Assembly (NCBI GenBank): GCA_900074725.1
Contig: LT598459.1
Location: 754,467-818,466, forward strand
Source: Lachancea dasiensis
Lineage: Eukaryota; Ascomycota; Saccharomycetes; Saccharomycetales; Saccharomycetaceae
Length of the DNA: 64,000 bases
Direction: 5' to 3'
Below the pieces are notes generated by a model, which saw nothing but the letters and a program-made list of their open reading frames with translations, searched no databases and was not told the origin of the DNA. The position numbers and the translations under genes were made by a program. Below are positions 21,861 to 32,100 of this stretch, one piece after another. The first letter of the stretch is position 1. The number at the start of each line of letters is the position of its first letter.

Positions 21861-23129
21861 TCATGGATTCAACGATGAGCCAGAGCTGCCAGAACTACTT
21901 CTGCGAAACTTCAATTTGTGTACAAGCCTCTTGCCTGTGTGCTTGAGCTTCATAGAGTTGAATCCCACGCTCGAGTTGGTGGTCGTAGAGAATGACGAGG
22001 AAGCAGTGGAGGTACCACTGGCCCGGTGAACAGCACGGTCCGCGGTCCCAGCGGGATCCACGGTTGCGGTTGTGATAGTGGACACAGATGCTGCGTCCAC
22101 AGGCCGGGTGGATAAGGGAGAGACACGGCCAGGGAAGGGGAAGGAAGTCGCGGAAGTTGGTGCTGAATATCTAACTCCTCTGGCGCCGGTGGTATGGCCG
22201 GGTTGACGATTTTTATGACTTGACTTTGGGGAGTCGTTGGCCAGGAGTTCGTGGTCTGTGTCGTCGTCACCATCGTTGCTTTCGCCTTCTTCTTCCACGG
22301 CGAAGTCGTCCAGAAATGGGTGTGAATTTATAATGCGAACATCGGGCGACAGGATGGTGGGCGAGGAAGAAAGCGATGGTGAATGACTCGGATTCTCGAA
22401 GACGGCAGACGATAGACGGGAAGGGGGTCGTGACCCCAATTGCATGCCGAGTTGAGAAGGATGTAGAGAGCCCGAGTGCGATGCCGAGGGTGATGCGAGT
22501 AGAGAACTTAGTAGAGAGCCGGGTTGTGAGCCAGACTGGGAGCCTGATCGTGAGCTCGCGTGAGATGGCAGAGCCGAGCCTGAGCGCGAACTGGCCTTCG
22601 ATGCGGTGTGCGAGCTAGATTGGCTGATAGAACCAGCGCTGTCGTTGCAATGCAAGCTGCGGCAGTTGGATTGGTCCGAGCAACGGCGCTGGAGATGTAA
22701 AAATTGCGAGTGTGCATCGCGCAACAGCCATAGGATGTGCGAACGAGCTGCATCGATGTGAGACCTCGATGGGAATGCCCTTGTACGGGCACATTGTTCA
22801 AATGCGAGCCGGAGGTCCTGCGGGAGATTGCACTCACGAGGCGAGTCGGCCTCGATAAAGACTCGATAGATGTCGCGGTGCCAAGCTTCGAAGAGCTCAC
22901 TATCGCTGCTGCCCGATTCCTTGGCGGAGTGACCACCGTGCGGACCAACATACTGGTCCGTGGAGAGGATAAAGTCCAGGTTTTCCTCGCAGTGCGAACG
23001 CTTTAGAAAGTCCACAAACAGCTGGGGTTCCGCTTGTTCCGTGCTCAGGTCCTCCGAGCCCGATTTCCACAGACGAATGTGGTTCAGGACGGACTCCAGT
23101 CTGCCTGGATTTTGCTCCGCACTGGTCAT
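21861..23129 (-). CDS. RGS2: Regulator of G-protein signalling Rgs2
   Basis: A 422-residue protein. The N-terminal RGS domain (about 30-160) includes LFVDFLKRSHCEENLDFILS, a typical RGS helix block, and FEQCARTRAFPSR. The rest is low-complexity Ser/Pro/Gly-rich, ending in a basic segment (KLKHTGKRLVHKLKFRRS). Rgs2 accelerates GTP hydrolysis by the Galpha protein Gpa2 and so dampens glucose-induced cAMP signalling; RAS on the same pathway is about 18 kb to the right. It is longer than S. cerevisiae Rgs2 (309), the excess being in the Ser-rich part. ATG at 23129. Confidence 0.88.
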   Translation of the reverse strand: MTSAEQNPGRLESVLNHIRLWKSGSEDLSTEQAEPQLFVDFLKRSHCEENLDFILSTDQYVGPHGGHSAKESGSSDSELFEAWHRDIYRVFIEADSPRECNLPQDLRLAFEQCARTRAFPSRSHIDAARSHILWLLRDAHSQFLHLQRRCSDQSNCRSLHCNDSAGSISQSSSHTASKASSRSGSALPSHASSRSGSQSGSQPGSLLSSLLASPSASHSGSLHPSQLGMQLGSRPPSRLSSAVFENPSHSPSLSSSPTILSPDVRIINSHPFLDDFAVEEEGESNDGDDDTDHELLANDSPKSSHKNRQPGHTTGARGVRYSAPTSATSFPFPGRVSPLSTRPVDAASVSTITTATVDPAGTADRAVHRASGTSTASSSFSTTTNSSVGFNSMKLKHTGKRLVHKLKFRRSSSGSSGSSLNP

Positions 23130-24278
23130 TATTCAACAGAATGGGATAGCAAAAGCAGTAGCTGAGGGAGTGCGTAACACAGAGGTGGTACTGAACGCAG
23201 CAGCCAAGCTTGAAAACAGGTTTTCGCTGTTTGAAAGTCTCGTCTCACTTGTTCCGGCAGATGCTACAAAAATGACAAAAAAACCGGTCTCTGTGTCAAA
23301 AACCGGCGAAAAAAAGATTTCTGCCAAAAAACCAACGTCGAATCTCTATAATAACCAGAGCCTTCTTCTGGTAAGGCCAATATGGTTCGTTGGCCGCCAA
23401 AGTTGCTGTTAAACTTGATACGCTCGACGCTCGAGTCTATTGTATTCTTGAAAGATGTAGCCGGAAGATTGCTCTGCTCTTGTACACCGTTTTATCCTTG
23501 GTGGGTCAACTCTTTGATCTCTACGGTCTCCTGCGCAAAAATGCAAGCGAACACCACAGTCAACAGAGAGCGTTATCAGGGAAAAATGTGACACACAAGG
23601 AGCGCGCAGAGGACGAGTGTTTTTGGATTTTTCTCGTAGGAAATTTTGATAGCTTCTCCTGCATAACGGATGAGCTAACGAGCGCTCACGTAGGATTTGG
23701 GCATAATGATACCATAAGCAAAGTGGTGACTAGCGACGACTGTGGGTCATCGCGCGATGTGCTCGCGGAGAGATGAGCATCGGAAGTTTGTGTGGTCCGC
23801 AGGCCCACGGTACGTCTATGATAAGGAAGCCTCAGCTGATGTTGATAGTGAGAGTACTGTTAAATCCGTGGGAGCGCGACGGTGTTATCAGAACGGCGTT
23901 AGGATACTGGGCCGGGCGAACACACGTGAGATGGCGGCCCACGGGTGCGGTGCCGGTAAACTAACTGGCATCCATGGGCTTACAGGGCCGGAGCACGTTG
24001 TTGAGCGGAGACGTTGTTAGGCGGCGACGTTGTTGTTGTTCTGCCAATAAACCAGGGTTCCCAGGTAGCTCAACTTCGTACGCAACGCCAACATCACCGG
24101 TTCGATCACCGTTGGCAAACACAGCGAGGGGCCGCGCAGCGTGGGGGCCGCGCAACGTTTTACAAGCTCACTGATGTCCTCGAAGTCATTGCGTTGGTGC
24201 TAATTGTCCCGCGTTTCAAGAGACGGTCAGTTGCGTGAAGGATAATGGTGCTTGCTAACATGCCTTGTGCTAGCTTCC

Positions 24279-24342
24279 CCACCCCAAAGGGTGGCTGTTG
24301 GTAGCTCTACCGGAAGAGCCTTTCACTTGTGCCAGGCAAGTG
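24279..24342. other. Cluster of three GC-rich hairpins
   Basis: CCACCC/GGGTGG (24279-24294, 4-nt loop), GCTCT/AGAGC (24304-24319) and CACTTG/CAAGTG (24324-24342) follow within 64 nt. A GTAG (24301-24304) and CTAC (24347-24350) could close the last two into a three-way junction. It may be a structured RNA, though chance in GC-rich DNA cannot be excluded. Confidence 0.35.
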
Positions 24343-24466
24343 TCCCCTACCTTTCCTTTCCGAGTGGGCCAGAACCTGGGGACAGCCGCTGGGACGGCAT
24401 CTCGCGACGACATCTATCTCGGACTTGGGAACACGCTTGAAAGTGGCCCTGTACACCCTCCGTGTG

Positions 24467-24557
24467 CTGAACCACCGTGCTGAACCACCGTGCTGAACCA
24501 CCGTGCTGAACCACCGTGCTGAACCACCGTGTTGAACCACTGTGCTGAGCCACCGTG
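24467..24557. repeat. Tandem repeat, 7 x 13 bp
   Basis: The unit CTGAACCACCGTG occurs five times exactly (24467-24531), then as TTGAACCACTGTG and CTGAGCCACCGTG. There is no spacer between units, so it is a minisatellite and not a CRISPR. It lies in the gene-poor interval and is not part of a supported ORF. Confidence 0.97.
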
Positions 24558-25463
24558 CTTCCCGGTGAGGTGGTTATATGTCAAAGTGTGTCAACCTGAT
24601 TCGTCCCAGAGCTGTTCTTTCTGGTTGGTAGCCGCCAACCAGGGTTCATTCCGGCAAACTTCACGTTGCGTACGAAATGATCCCAAACCATAGTCTCCAG
24701 TTCTCCGTTACTGGCTGGTCAATTGTCCCAGTCTGTTGTCTCAATTGTGGCAAGGGCATCTGAGATGGGGACTACTCCTCAGTTATTGCTTACTGGCCTG
24801 TAAGACAGTTCCTATTTGACAAATGAATTACCAACAGCACTTGAGTGCCCGAGGGGTTTCTGCGCAGGATTTCCGCGTTGAGCAGGCTGTACTTGCCACC
24901 AGAGCCACTCTGGTTTGATCTTCAATGCTGGAGCCCGTCACTAGCTGCAAAATGTGATACCCAGACCCTCATAATGATGAGTGGTAAAAATATCGTGTAT
25001 TCAGCATGTTCATATGTAACCAGGGCATAAACTACCAGGCGATGGCCATCTAGCATTGATTATAAGTGCGCCAATTGGCAGTGATCTAGTGCTGCTGTGG
25101 TAGCGTTGATCTGCATAATAGGAAACATCACCTGAATGTCAGATCGGTACAAAGTGATACATGCGACGCCAGTGAAATCAGCCAATGGGATCCCACGACC
25201 TCACAGAAGTGCCCTGACCGACAGTTAAGATATCCTTAACCCCAGAAACCCAACTGATGGGTGCAAACACTGGTTTTTCCAGTCCCAATGGCGCCCGCCC
25301 GAATTTTTATAAACCGGGTCTTTGTTCCGTTCCGTACACGAACCAGATTAATAGATTAAATAGCCCCAGAGATAAGTTGGAGCCGGCTCAAACCATCAAG
25401 ACCTATTATCCATCACGCAGAATACATATCTCAATGCCTGCTAACAAAAGTTAGCAAGCTGTT

Positions 25464-25502
25464 CAGCAAGTTAACTACTGCCGAAGCTGACTCGCTCCAA
25501 TA
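25464..25502. repeat. Dispersed repeat, copy 1
   Basis: A 39-bp stretch from CAGCAAG to GACTCGCTCCAATA. It matches 43896-43931 except for one 3-nt gap and two substitutions; GCTGACTCGCTCCAATA is identical. Possibly a scrap of an old LTR-type element, since the second copy lies close to a tRNA gene. Homology stops at the edges, and no intact element is present. Confidence 0.7.
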
Positions 25503-25907
25503 CTCGTCGCACCCACGATTGCCTACTAAAGCTTTAAACACGACATTAGATATCGTCAAATTTCGATTAACACGTTGCAACACTATTAGGTGGGGCCAGA
25601 TAGTAATCGCATCAAGATAAAGTGCCGCAGCTTCCAGAAAGCCTCCGGCACAATAATTCAAACTCTGCAAAACACCACTCTGCCGGAAACAGATACTGGT
25701 AGCCATCTCTTTGACATAGAACATCACATTATAGATACGCCAAAAATGGCTCTGCACTTGCAAATAACAGCGCGAATCAAAAACATCACGCAGATTCGCT
25801 CTCTTGGCCTGCGTGAGGATCGAATGTTTGGGTACAGTACGCAAGACGATTGTGACCTTACTCGTCCTCTACAGGCTTGAACTGCATAAACTTGCATAGT
25901 TACAGAG

Positions 25908-25933
25908 CACGTGACCACTCTCAGGACTGTGGC
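25908..25933 (+). promoter_or_regulatory. Cbf1-type and Met31/32-type sites upstream of MET4
   Basis: CACGTG (25908-25913, in GCACGTGACC) and ACTGTGGC (25926-25933) lie 12 nt apart, about 220-245 bp before the MET4 ATG. In S. cerevisiae sulfur genes, CACGTGA binds Cbf1-Met4-Met28 and AACTGTGG binds Met31/Met32. Their pairing in front of MET4 itself suggests autoregulation. The function is inferred. Confidence 0.6.
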
Positions 25934-26152
25934 TTTACAAGAGCACATGACCTAAGTCATGATAGCACGATGTACGGAAAATGGACTTTTTATTTTTTAT
26001 TTTTTAGACTCTCATTCTAGGTCGTGCTCATCGAATGACAGAGCTCGTCCAAGTAAACAGCGTCGCTGGCTAGTTAGAAGGTCAGTTGAGTCTGTTTCAG
26101 AAAAAGCTCGTCGTTCGCCAACAGTCGCTACTGGTTAGTGCACTTTCTCGCG

Positions 26153-27853
26153 ATGAGCTCCGACAAGAACCATGCTCTTGATAACCTTTTTGGTGAAGAA
26201 AAAGATATGCTGAAAGGTTCGGACAATGCGCTAAATTTCAACTTCAATGATGCAAACGTTACACCTCATATACTTTTGGAGCAGCTTGCGTATGTCGACA
26301 ACTTCATGCCGGATTCCGAGAATGACATTGCGTCTTTTGGTGGGTTTGCGCAAGGAACGGAAATTCCCAACGGCGGGATGGGGCTGGATGATCGACTCGC
26401 TGCAGAGCTTAGCGCTTTTGCCGATGAAACATTCATTTTCCCAGATGAAGACAAGGCCGAAAACATTAATAGTGGTGATAATGATGCGAATAACGACGAG
26501 GGGCTTTTTGGCAGTGCTCACCAACTGCCCTCAGCGTCAGCTTCAGGGTCGGCTTCGGCATCTGCGTCGGCATCTGCGTCAGCGTCCCGTTTGTACGACA
26601 TGGCCAATCATGAAAACACGGAGAATGAGACAGTAGACAATCCGGTCTCTGCTCCCTCAAACAGAAGCTCAAGGTTTTTGTCCCAACGCCGGAATAGGTT
26701 CCTGGCCTCACAATACGACAACTCTCGTCAACGATTTTCTAATAAAAACCGGCAGCTTGAGTCAACGCGATCGCCGTCGGACGACCACGGTGGCTTCACA
26801 AACGTCGATATTGGTGACGGCCCCCCGCAACCATTTGCTCAACCAGGAATCCCGTACGTTAATTCCCCGCTCACAAACTTGGTGTCAGATTCAAACTCAC
26901 AAACAATCGACCTTGCTACAACGCATAGCTCTAATACACCTTTTTTCACTCCTACGACGCAGCAAAGCGATATCAATCCGCACAGACTCGGAAACTCCAA
27001 CGCATCAACAGACATTCACATGCCCGACTACTCCTCCATTCCAACAAGCACTTTACTTACATTGCTACCGAAGGCCAGAGTACCGAATGGAGCTAGGAAT
27101 GCATTGGTTTCCGTGGGTCTGCAACCAGAAGAGATAGACTCCATTGCTGCCATAATTGCCCATCATCAAATGAACAAACAAGAAAATATCAGTGACAGCG
27201 CCTTGCCTCTTTCGTCTAGAGAAATTGGAGCAAACTTCATCCTACAGTTCCTTTCTGGCGAGAAAAAAACTCCTGAACCGGAAGGTTCTACCTTACCTAA
27301 CTCCAGCGCAGTAGCAGTCCCCGAAAGGGAAGGTCCACGATTGCCTCGCCGCCAGTTCGCATCCCGGGAGCACGCATCTGAAAACTTGGTCGATTCCTTT
27401 TTCCAAGGCAACAGCGAGAGAGAAAGTCCACAAAAGCTTGCTGCCAGCGAAAGGAGCAGAAGCTCCACTTTGCATTCTCTTGACAGTAGTCAGGAGGTCT
27501 CTGCGTCGACCAATAATGGTACCTTGGTTAGGACCGTGGAAAAATCTCAGAATGATATCCATGACCGGCGAAATAGCGACACAAAAAGTGGTGATAAGCG
27601 CTCTAAATCACACCCCAAACGGAAACTCAAGGAGCAAGAGATGGAAGGGTCGATTCAAGAGCTCAGCGAGCTGGCCTTGAATTTGCAACAGCGCATTTAC
27701 ACTCTGGAGATGGAAAACCGTCTACTGAAGAACTTGGTTTTGGAGAGAGGCGAGCTTGATGCTGTCGAGGAAGTCGAAAACGTCCGCCGTCAAATACTCA
27801 AAAGAATCAAAGACGATAACAGATTAATGGGCAAGGAAGAAACCAAATTATGA
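26153..27853 (+). CDS. MET4: bZIP transcriptional activator Met4
   Basis: A 566-residue protein (S. cerevisiae 672). Conserved blocks run in order: VTPHILLEQLAYVDNFMP, ELSAFADETFIFPDEDK (activation and ubiquitin-binding region, about 80-110), RFLSQRRNRFLASQYD, DHGGFTNVDI, and PDYSSIPTSTLLTLLPK (auxiliary or inhibitory region). A weak basic region and leucine zipper occupy the last 70 residues (LNLQQRIYTLEMENRLLKNLVLE). Met4 drives sulfur-assimilation genes through Cbf1 and Met31/32 because its own basic region binds DNA poorly. A Ser-Ala repeat lies at about 127-145. Start is the ATG at 26153; an upstream in-frame GTG at 26138 is unlikely. Confidence 0.93.
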   Translation: MSSDKNHALDNLFGEEKDMLKGSDNALNFNFNDANVTPHILLEQLAYVDNFMPDSENDIASFGGFAQGTEIPNGGMGLDDRLAAELSAFADETFIFPDEDKAENINSGDNDANNDEGLFGSAHQLPSASASGSASASASASASASRLYDMANHENTENETVDNPVSAPSNRSSRFLSQRRNRFLASQYDNSRQRFSNKNRQLESTRSPSDDHGGFTNVDIGDGPPQPFAQPGIPYVNSPLTNLVSDSNSQTIDLATTHSSNTPFFTPTTQQSDINPHRLGNSNASTDIHMPDYSSIPTSTLLTLLPKARVPNGARNALVSVGLQPEEIDSIAAIIAHHQMNKQENISDSALPLSSREIGANFILQFLSGEKKTPEPEGSTLPNSSAVAVPEREGPRLPRRQFASREHASENLVDSFFQGNSERESPQKLAASERSRSSTLHSLDSSQEVSASTNNGTLVRTVEKSQNDIHDRRNSDTKSGDKRSKSHPKRKLKEQEMEGSIQELSELALNLQQRIYTLEMENRLLKNLVLERGELDAVEEVENVRRQILKRIKDDNRLMGKEETKL

Positions 27854-27962
27854 ATTGTAACATAGATATTGTACATATAGTTCACTGACTAACAGTGGGA
27901 ATGCAGAAGTTCAACACAGTCTTACCCAGTGTATTCTGAAAGATATTTTCCTCCCTGAACTA

Positions 27963-28297
27963 CTAACTGAGCGCCGCAAGTACCACCACGAGGACCACCA
28001 CGACGATTATGACCAATGTCACGATTCCGCATCTATTACGCTTTCGCTGCGATCGCTCAGCTTTCCCAAGCTGTTCATTTGCCCTATGCAAATTGGCTGA
28101 AAGTCCTGAAATATTGTTGTCAATAGCGTCGACGTCGTCGCCTTGCTCTCGCACCAAAGAGCCCAATTGGTGGAAGATGGCGTTGACCTCCTGTACTGCC
28201 GAATGTATTCGGCTAATCTCCTGAGATCTCTCTTGCTGAATAAGACTGTGGAAGTTGAGTTCATCCTGCGTAAGCTCTGCCCCAGGCTCTTGTGTCA

Positions 28298-28334
<37 letters not shown>

Positions 28335-28802
28335 TTGTTGTTGTTGTTGTTGAGAATATACCTGCTGTTCCTCGTCTCGCAGTAATGGTGTTGTCTCTGA
28401 GATTTTGGCAGCGGGCATTGATACATATCCAGAATTTCGGGACGAGGAATCGGTGCGGGAGGTCTTCATTCTAATGGGAAATTTCGCTCGATTTTCGTAG
28501 TACCGTCTTTTTGTCATTAAGAACTCATCTTTCAGTCCAGCAAAATCTGACACCAACTTTGGATTAGTATCGGCCTGCTTCAGCAGATTTTCGACCTCAT
28601 CACGTAGAGTTTCGCATTGAGGAACTGCTTCCGTTTCAATCGCATACCTGATCGTCTGTGAGTCTCGCTTGGAGCCTAGCAGCCCAGTTTTCTTTTGAAG
28701 GTCACCAATACTTCGAGAGAATGCCGCAAATGTTTGACTGAAGGACCTTTCTTGCTTCTTACCGTTAAACCCCGGTCTCAAACCCGAGTCCAGAAAAGAC
28801 AT
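27963..28802 (-). CDS. VAM3: Vacuolar Qa-SNARE Vam3
   Basis: A 279-residue syntaxin (S. cerevisiae 283). The N-terminal Habc-type helices are in about 15-115, with KRDSQTIRYAIETE as in yeast Vam3. A polyQ tract of about 18 residues follows, then the SNARE motif (about 185-250: QERSQEISRIHSAVQEVNAIFHQL read in two parts) and a C-terminal membrane anchor (VTLVIIVVVVLVVVLAALS). It mediates homotypic vacuole fusion and Golgi-to-vacuole traffic. Start is the ATG at 28802; a TTG three codons upstream is not used in yeast. It is divergent from POL1. Confidence 0.95.
28299..28352 (-). repeat. CAG/CAA tract encoding polyglutamine in VAM3
   Basis: Eighteen consecutive Gln codons on the reverse strand, with the CAA block first and the CAG block after. 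S. cerevisiae Vam3 is also Gln-rich at this linker, so the position is conserved while the pure tract looks like local expansion. Confidence 0.95.
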
Positions 28803-29166
28803 GGACGACAACCAAAGATGCCGCTTTTTTCAATGGGGATCACACACAATAAGCTTCCAGGAGAAATGCTAACAGTGAAGCTTCCACACCAGACTTTCTC
28901 GCCAGGATCGTTGATTTCTTCCTCTTGTTATATTGTACCAAAGTCTTCAGGACTTCCTTATTGTATTCCTTTAAATTTCATTCACAAGTAGACTGATTAG
29001 AAGAAATCCAAACGCGCTTCATATAACTTCAACCTTCATCAAACTTTACGCGTTTCTAAGTAAAATTACAAAAAGAGCTACGTTGACGACACAAGCAAGG
29101 ATCAAAGATCGATTTTTAAGTCCTCAAACCATCAATTCGCTGCTAAACGATATACTTTGACGTAAC
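28803..29166. promoter_or_regulatory. Divergent VAM3-POL1 promoter with MCB element
   Basis: This 364-bp interval holds ACGCGT at 29048-29053, the MCB core bound by MBF (Mbp1-Swi6), 114 bp before the POL1 ATG. A partial site, AAACGCG, is near 29008. POL1 is a known G1/S MCB-regulated gene in S. cerevisiae. No other gene is seen. Confidence 0.65.
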
Positions 29167-32100
29167 ATGGGTTCTGTAAGCAAGTTGGAAGCCTTGAAAA
29201 GGCTCCAAAGAGCGCGCCAGGACAAAAGCTCATCGAAAGAGCTATACGAAGATGAGCACATTGCAGAAGATGATAAGGTGTATGATCTGATAGATGAGAA
29301 TGAATTTCGCAATCGCAAACGTCAGGAAATGCTTCGTGACGATTTTGTTGTAGATGACGATGGTGTAGGATACGTCGACAGAGGTGTTGATGAGTGGGAC
29401 GATCGATACCGGGATAGTGCATATTCTTCCGGTGAAGAAGATGATCTAGATGACCGACACCGTTCATTCAGACGCGGCACAGGTGTATCCAAGAATGGGA
29501 GAAAACACGGCAATGGGATCGGCAAAGAAACCATCGATGACATGATATCACTCCAAAACTCGAAAAGTGCCAAAAGGACAGCGGCTCCAGCCAAAACTGT
29601 CAAGAAATTTAGCGCTGATGATTTCGACGATATTTTGCAGGATTTTGACGATAAGCCCTTACATACTGTAATGCCACTTCCTAAACGAACGTCGAACGAC
29701 ACTCTGTCAGCCACTCCTTTGGTGAAAAGAATAGCTCCCGAACCTTTGAAATCGGCCCCAACGGTAAAAAGAGTAAAGATTGATGGCGAGGGGGCTGACA
29801 ACCTGAATGGCCTGTCTCCATTACAGGTGATGAACGTAAGGCCCGACCTAGCAGACGATGCAGCACTCCAAGCGATGATCGCTGAGGTCCAGAACTCGCC
29901 TACCATTGTGAAAAATAGAAGTATGGCTACTTCAAGCATTGATCAAAATATGTCCCGCAATAGTGACCAAAAGGAAGACGAGCTCAATAAACGCGTCGAA
30001 GAGGATGATAGCGATGACGACGAAATTATGATAAATAGAAGAACTATTAAAACTGCAGCAGCGGCAAAGCGAGTGAACTTCAACACGAGCTCCAATTCAC
30101 CATCTTCCCCATTCGTTACCGCCCCGGGCACACCGACTACAAGCCAAACCTCCATAGAATCACGACCATCTTCTGCTCTATCTTTTGGCCAAAAATTCAG
30201 CCGTGAAGCCATCGTGGACTCTGGCACAAATGCCTTCAAGTTCTTCTGGCTTGATTACACTGAGGTAGATAATTCCCTTTTACTATTTGGTAAAGCCTGG
30301 ACAAAACAAAAAAAGTTGGTTTCAGCAATGGTACAGATCAAAAACCTCAGTAGGGAGCTTTTCTTTCTCCCAAGAGACGGCAAGACGGCCACAGAAGTAC
30401 ACGAAGAGATAGTACCGCTGCTACTTGAAAAATATGGTCTAGACACTATTCGCGCCAAGCCTGAGACAAAAAAGTATGCTTTCGAGCTACCGGGAGTCCC
30501 TCACGAGTCAGAATACTTGAAGGTTCTTCTGCCATACAATACTCCCAAGAGCAAGAACGTAGTGATACCCAGTGATTTAGAGGGTGAAACTTTCCACCAT
30601 GTTTTTGGTGGAAATGGCCACATTTTTGAGAATTTTGTGGTTCAGAGAAAAGTGATGGGACCATGCTGGTTGGAAATCAAAGACGGTGACTTTTCGGCGC
30701 TGTCGAATTCCTCCCATTGCTCGGTCGAAGTGCAAGTCTCTAAGCCAATCCATGTAACTCCATTGGTAGAGAAGCAGGTACCCGATCTGAACTGTCTCGC
30801 ACTCTCAGTCCAAACGGTAATGAATCCTAAAGAAAATAAACAAGAGCTTGTGAGTATCACATTAGCGCACTTTGAGAATCTTGCTCAAGATCTGCCGATT
30901 CCCGAAGATCTGGCACCAAATGACACGATAACCTTGATCCGGCCTCCGACAGGATCTAGTTTCCCCACTGGGCTTATGCACCTTGGAAACAAGGCCATGC
31001 AAGGCCAACTGCGATTACTTAACAACGAGAAAGCTTTGTTGAGTTGCTTCTGTGCAATGATGAAGTCTTCGGACCCGGATGTGATTATAGGACACCGTTT
31101 AGAAAACACGGCTCTCGATATTATTGCCCATAGATGTTTTGAACTGAAAATCCCAATGTTTAGTTGCTTAGGACGCCGAGCACGAAAAGTTTGGCCGGAC
31201 AAATTTGGAAGAAATCCAAGTATGAATCAATTTTACATTCGTGATCTATTTGCCGGCCGCTTGTTATGTGACATTTCCAATGAAATGGGACAATCACTTA
31301 CACCCAAATGTCAAAGTTGGGATTTGCCGGAGATGTACCAAGTCACTTGTCAAAAGGAACACAGGGCGCTGGAAGTTAATTATCAAAACCTACAGTATCA
31401 AAACGATGTCAATTCCATGATATTAGCCCTTCAAGAGAATGTCACGAACGCGCTTATTTCTGCAGAAGTGGCCTTTAGAATTCAGATATTGTCTCTTACC
31501 AAGCAATTGACAACCTTAGCGGGGAATGCGTGGTCCCAGACTTTGGGGGGCACAAGAGCGGGAAGGAATGAATATATTCTGCTGCATGAATTTTCTAAGA
31601 ACAACTACATCGTTCCCGACAAAGAGACAAGACAAGCTAGGAACCAGCGGCAGCAAAGAATTAGAGAAGAAGCCGGTGATGATGGGGGAGAAGATATGCA
31701 GGTAAGCTCCAAGAAAGCTAAATACCAAGGTGGGCTAGTGTTCGAGCCGGAGAAAGGTCTTCATAAAAACTACGTGCTCGTGATGGACTTTAATTCCTTG
31801 TACCCGTCCATCATCCAGGAGTTTAACATATGTTTTACTACAGTAGAAAGAGATCCTAATAACATCGAACAGCTGCCCAACGTGCCAGATTCAAGTAGAA
31901 AGCAAGGTGTGTTACCCAGGCTCTTGGCTAACTTAGTTGAGAGGCGTCGAGAGGTTAAAAAGTTGTTAAAGTCCGAAACGGATCCTCACAAAAGAGTGCA
32001 ATGTGATATTAGACAACAAGCGTTGAAATTGACAGCTAACTCGATGTATGGTTGTCTGGGTTACGTGAATAGTAGATTCTACGCCAAACCACTTGCCATG

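Larger units (their letters stand above)
23130..25900. other. Gene-poor interval between RGS2 and MET4
   Basis: Nearly 2.8 kb (3.0 kb between coding regions) with no ORF that resembles a protein. The longest frames, 128 and 137 codons, open at TTG. It contains a 7 x 13 bp tandem array, three adjacent GC-rich hairpins, a TGCTAAC/GTTAGCA hairpin (25439-25456) and one copy of a dispersed repeat. It is several times longer than other spacers here. Known S. cerevisiae MET4 neighbours give no gene to expect. An RNA gene or gene relic is possible but not shown. Confidence 0.55.

Noticed and set aside
23390-23776. 128-codon frame in the gene-poor interval
   Set aside because: Opens at TTG, has no recognisable domain, and no ATG near its start.
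24467-24557. CRISPR array or telomeric/telomerase-template repeat
   Set aside because: No spacers between units, a eukaryotic genome, and seven clean copies are not what a telomerase template looks like.
25431-25844. 137-codon minus-strand frame in the gene-poor interval
   Set aside because: Opens at TTG and overlaps the dispersed repeat. No family match; kept only as repeat context.
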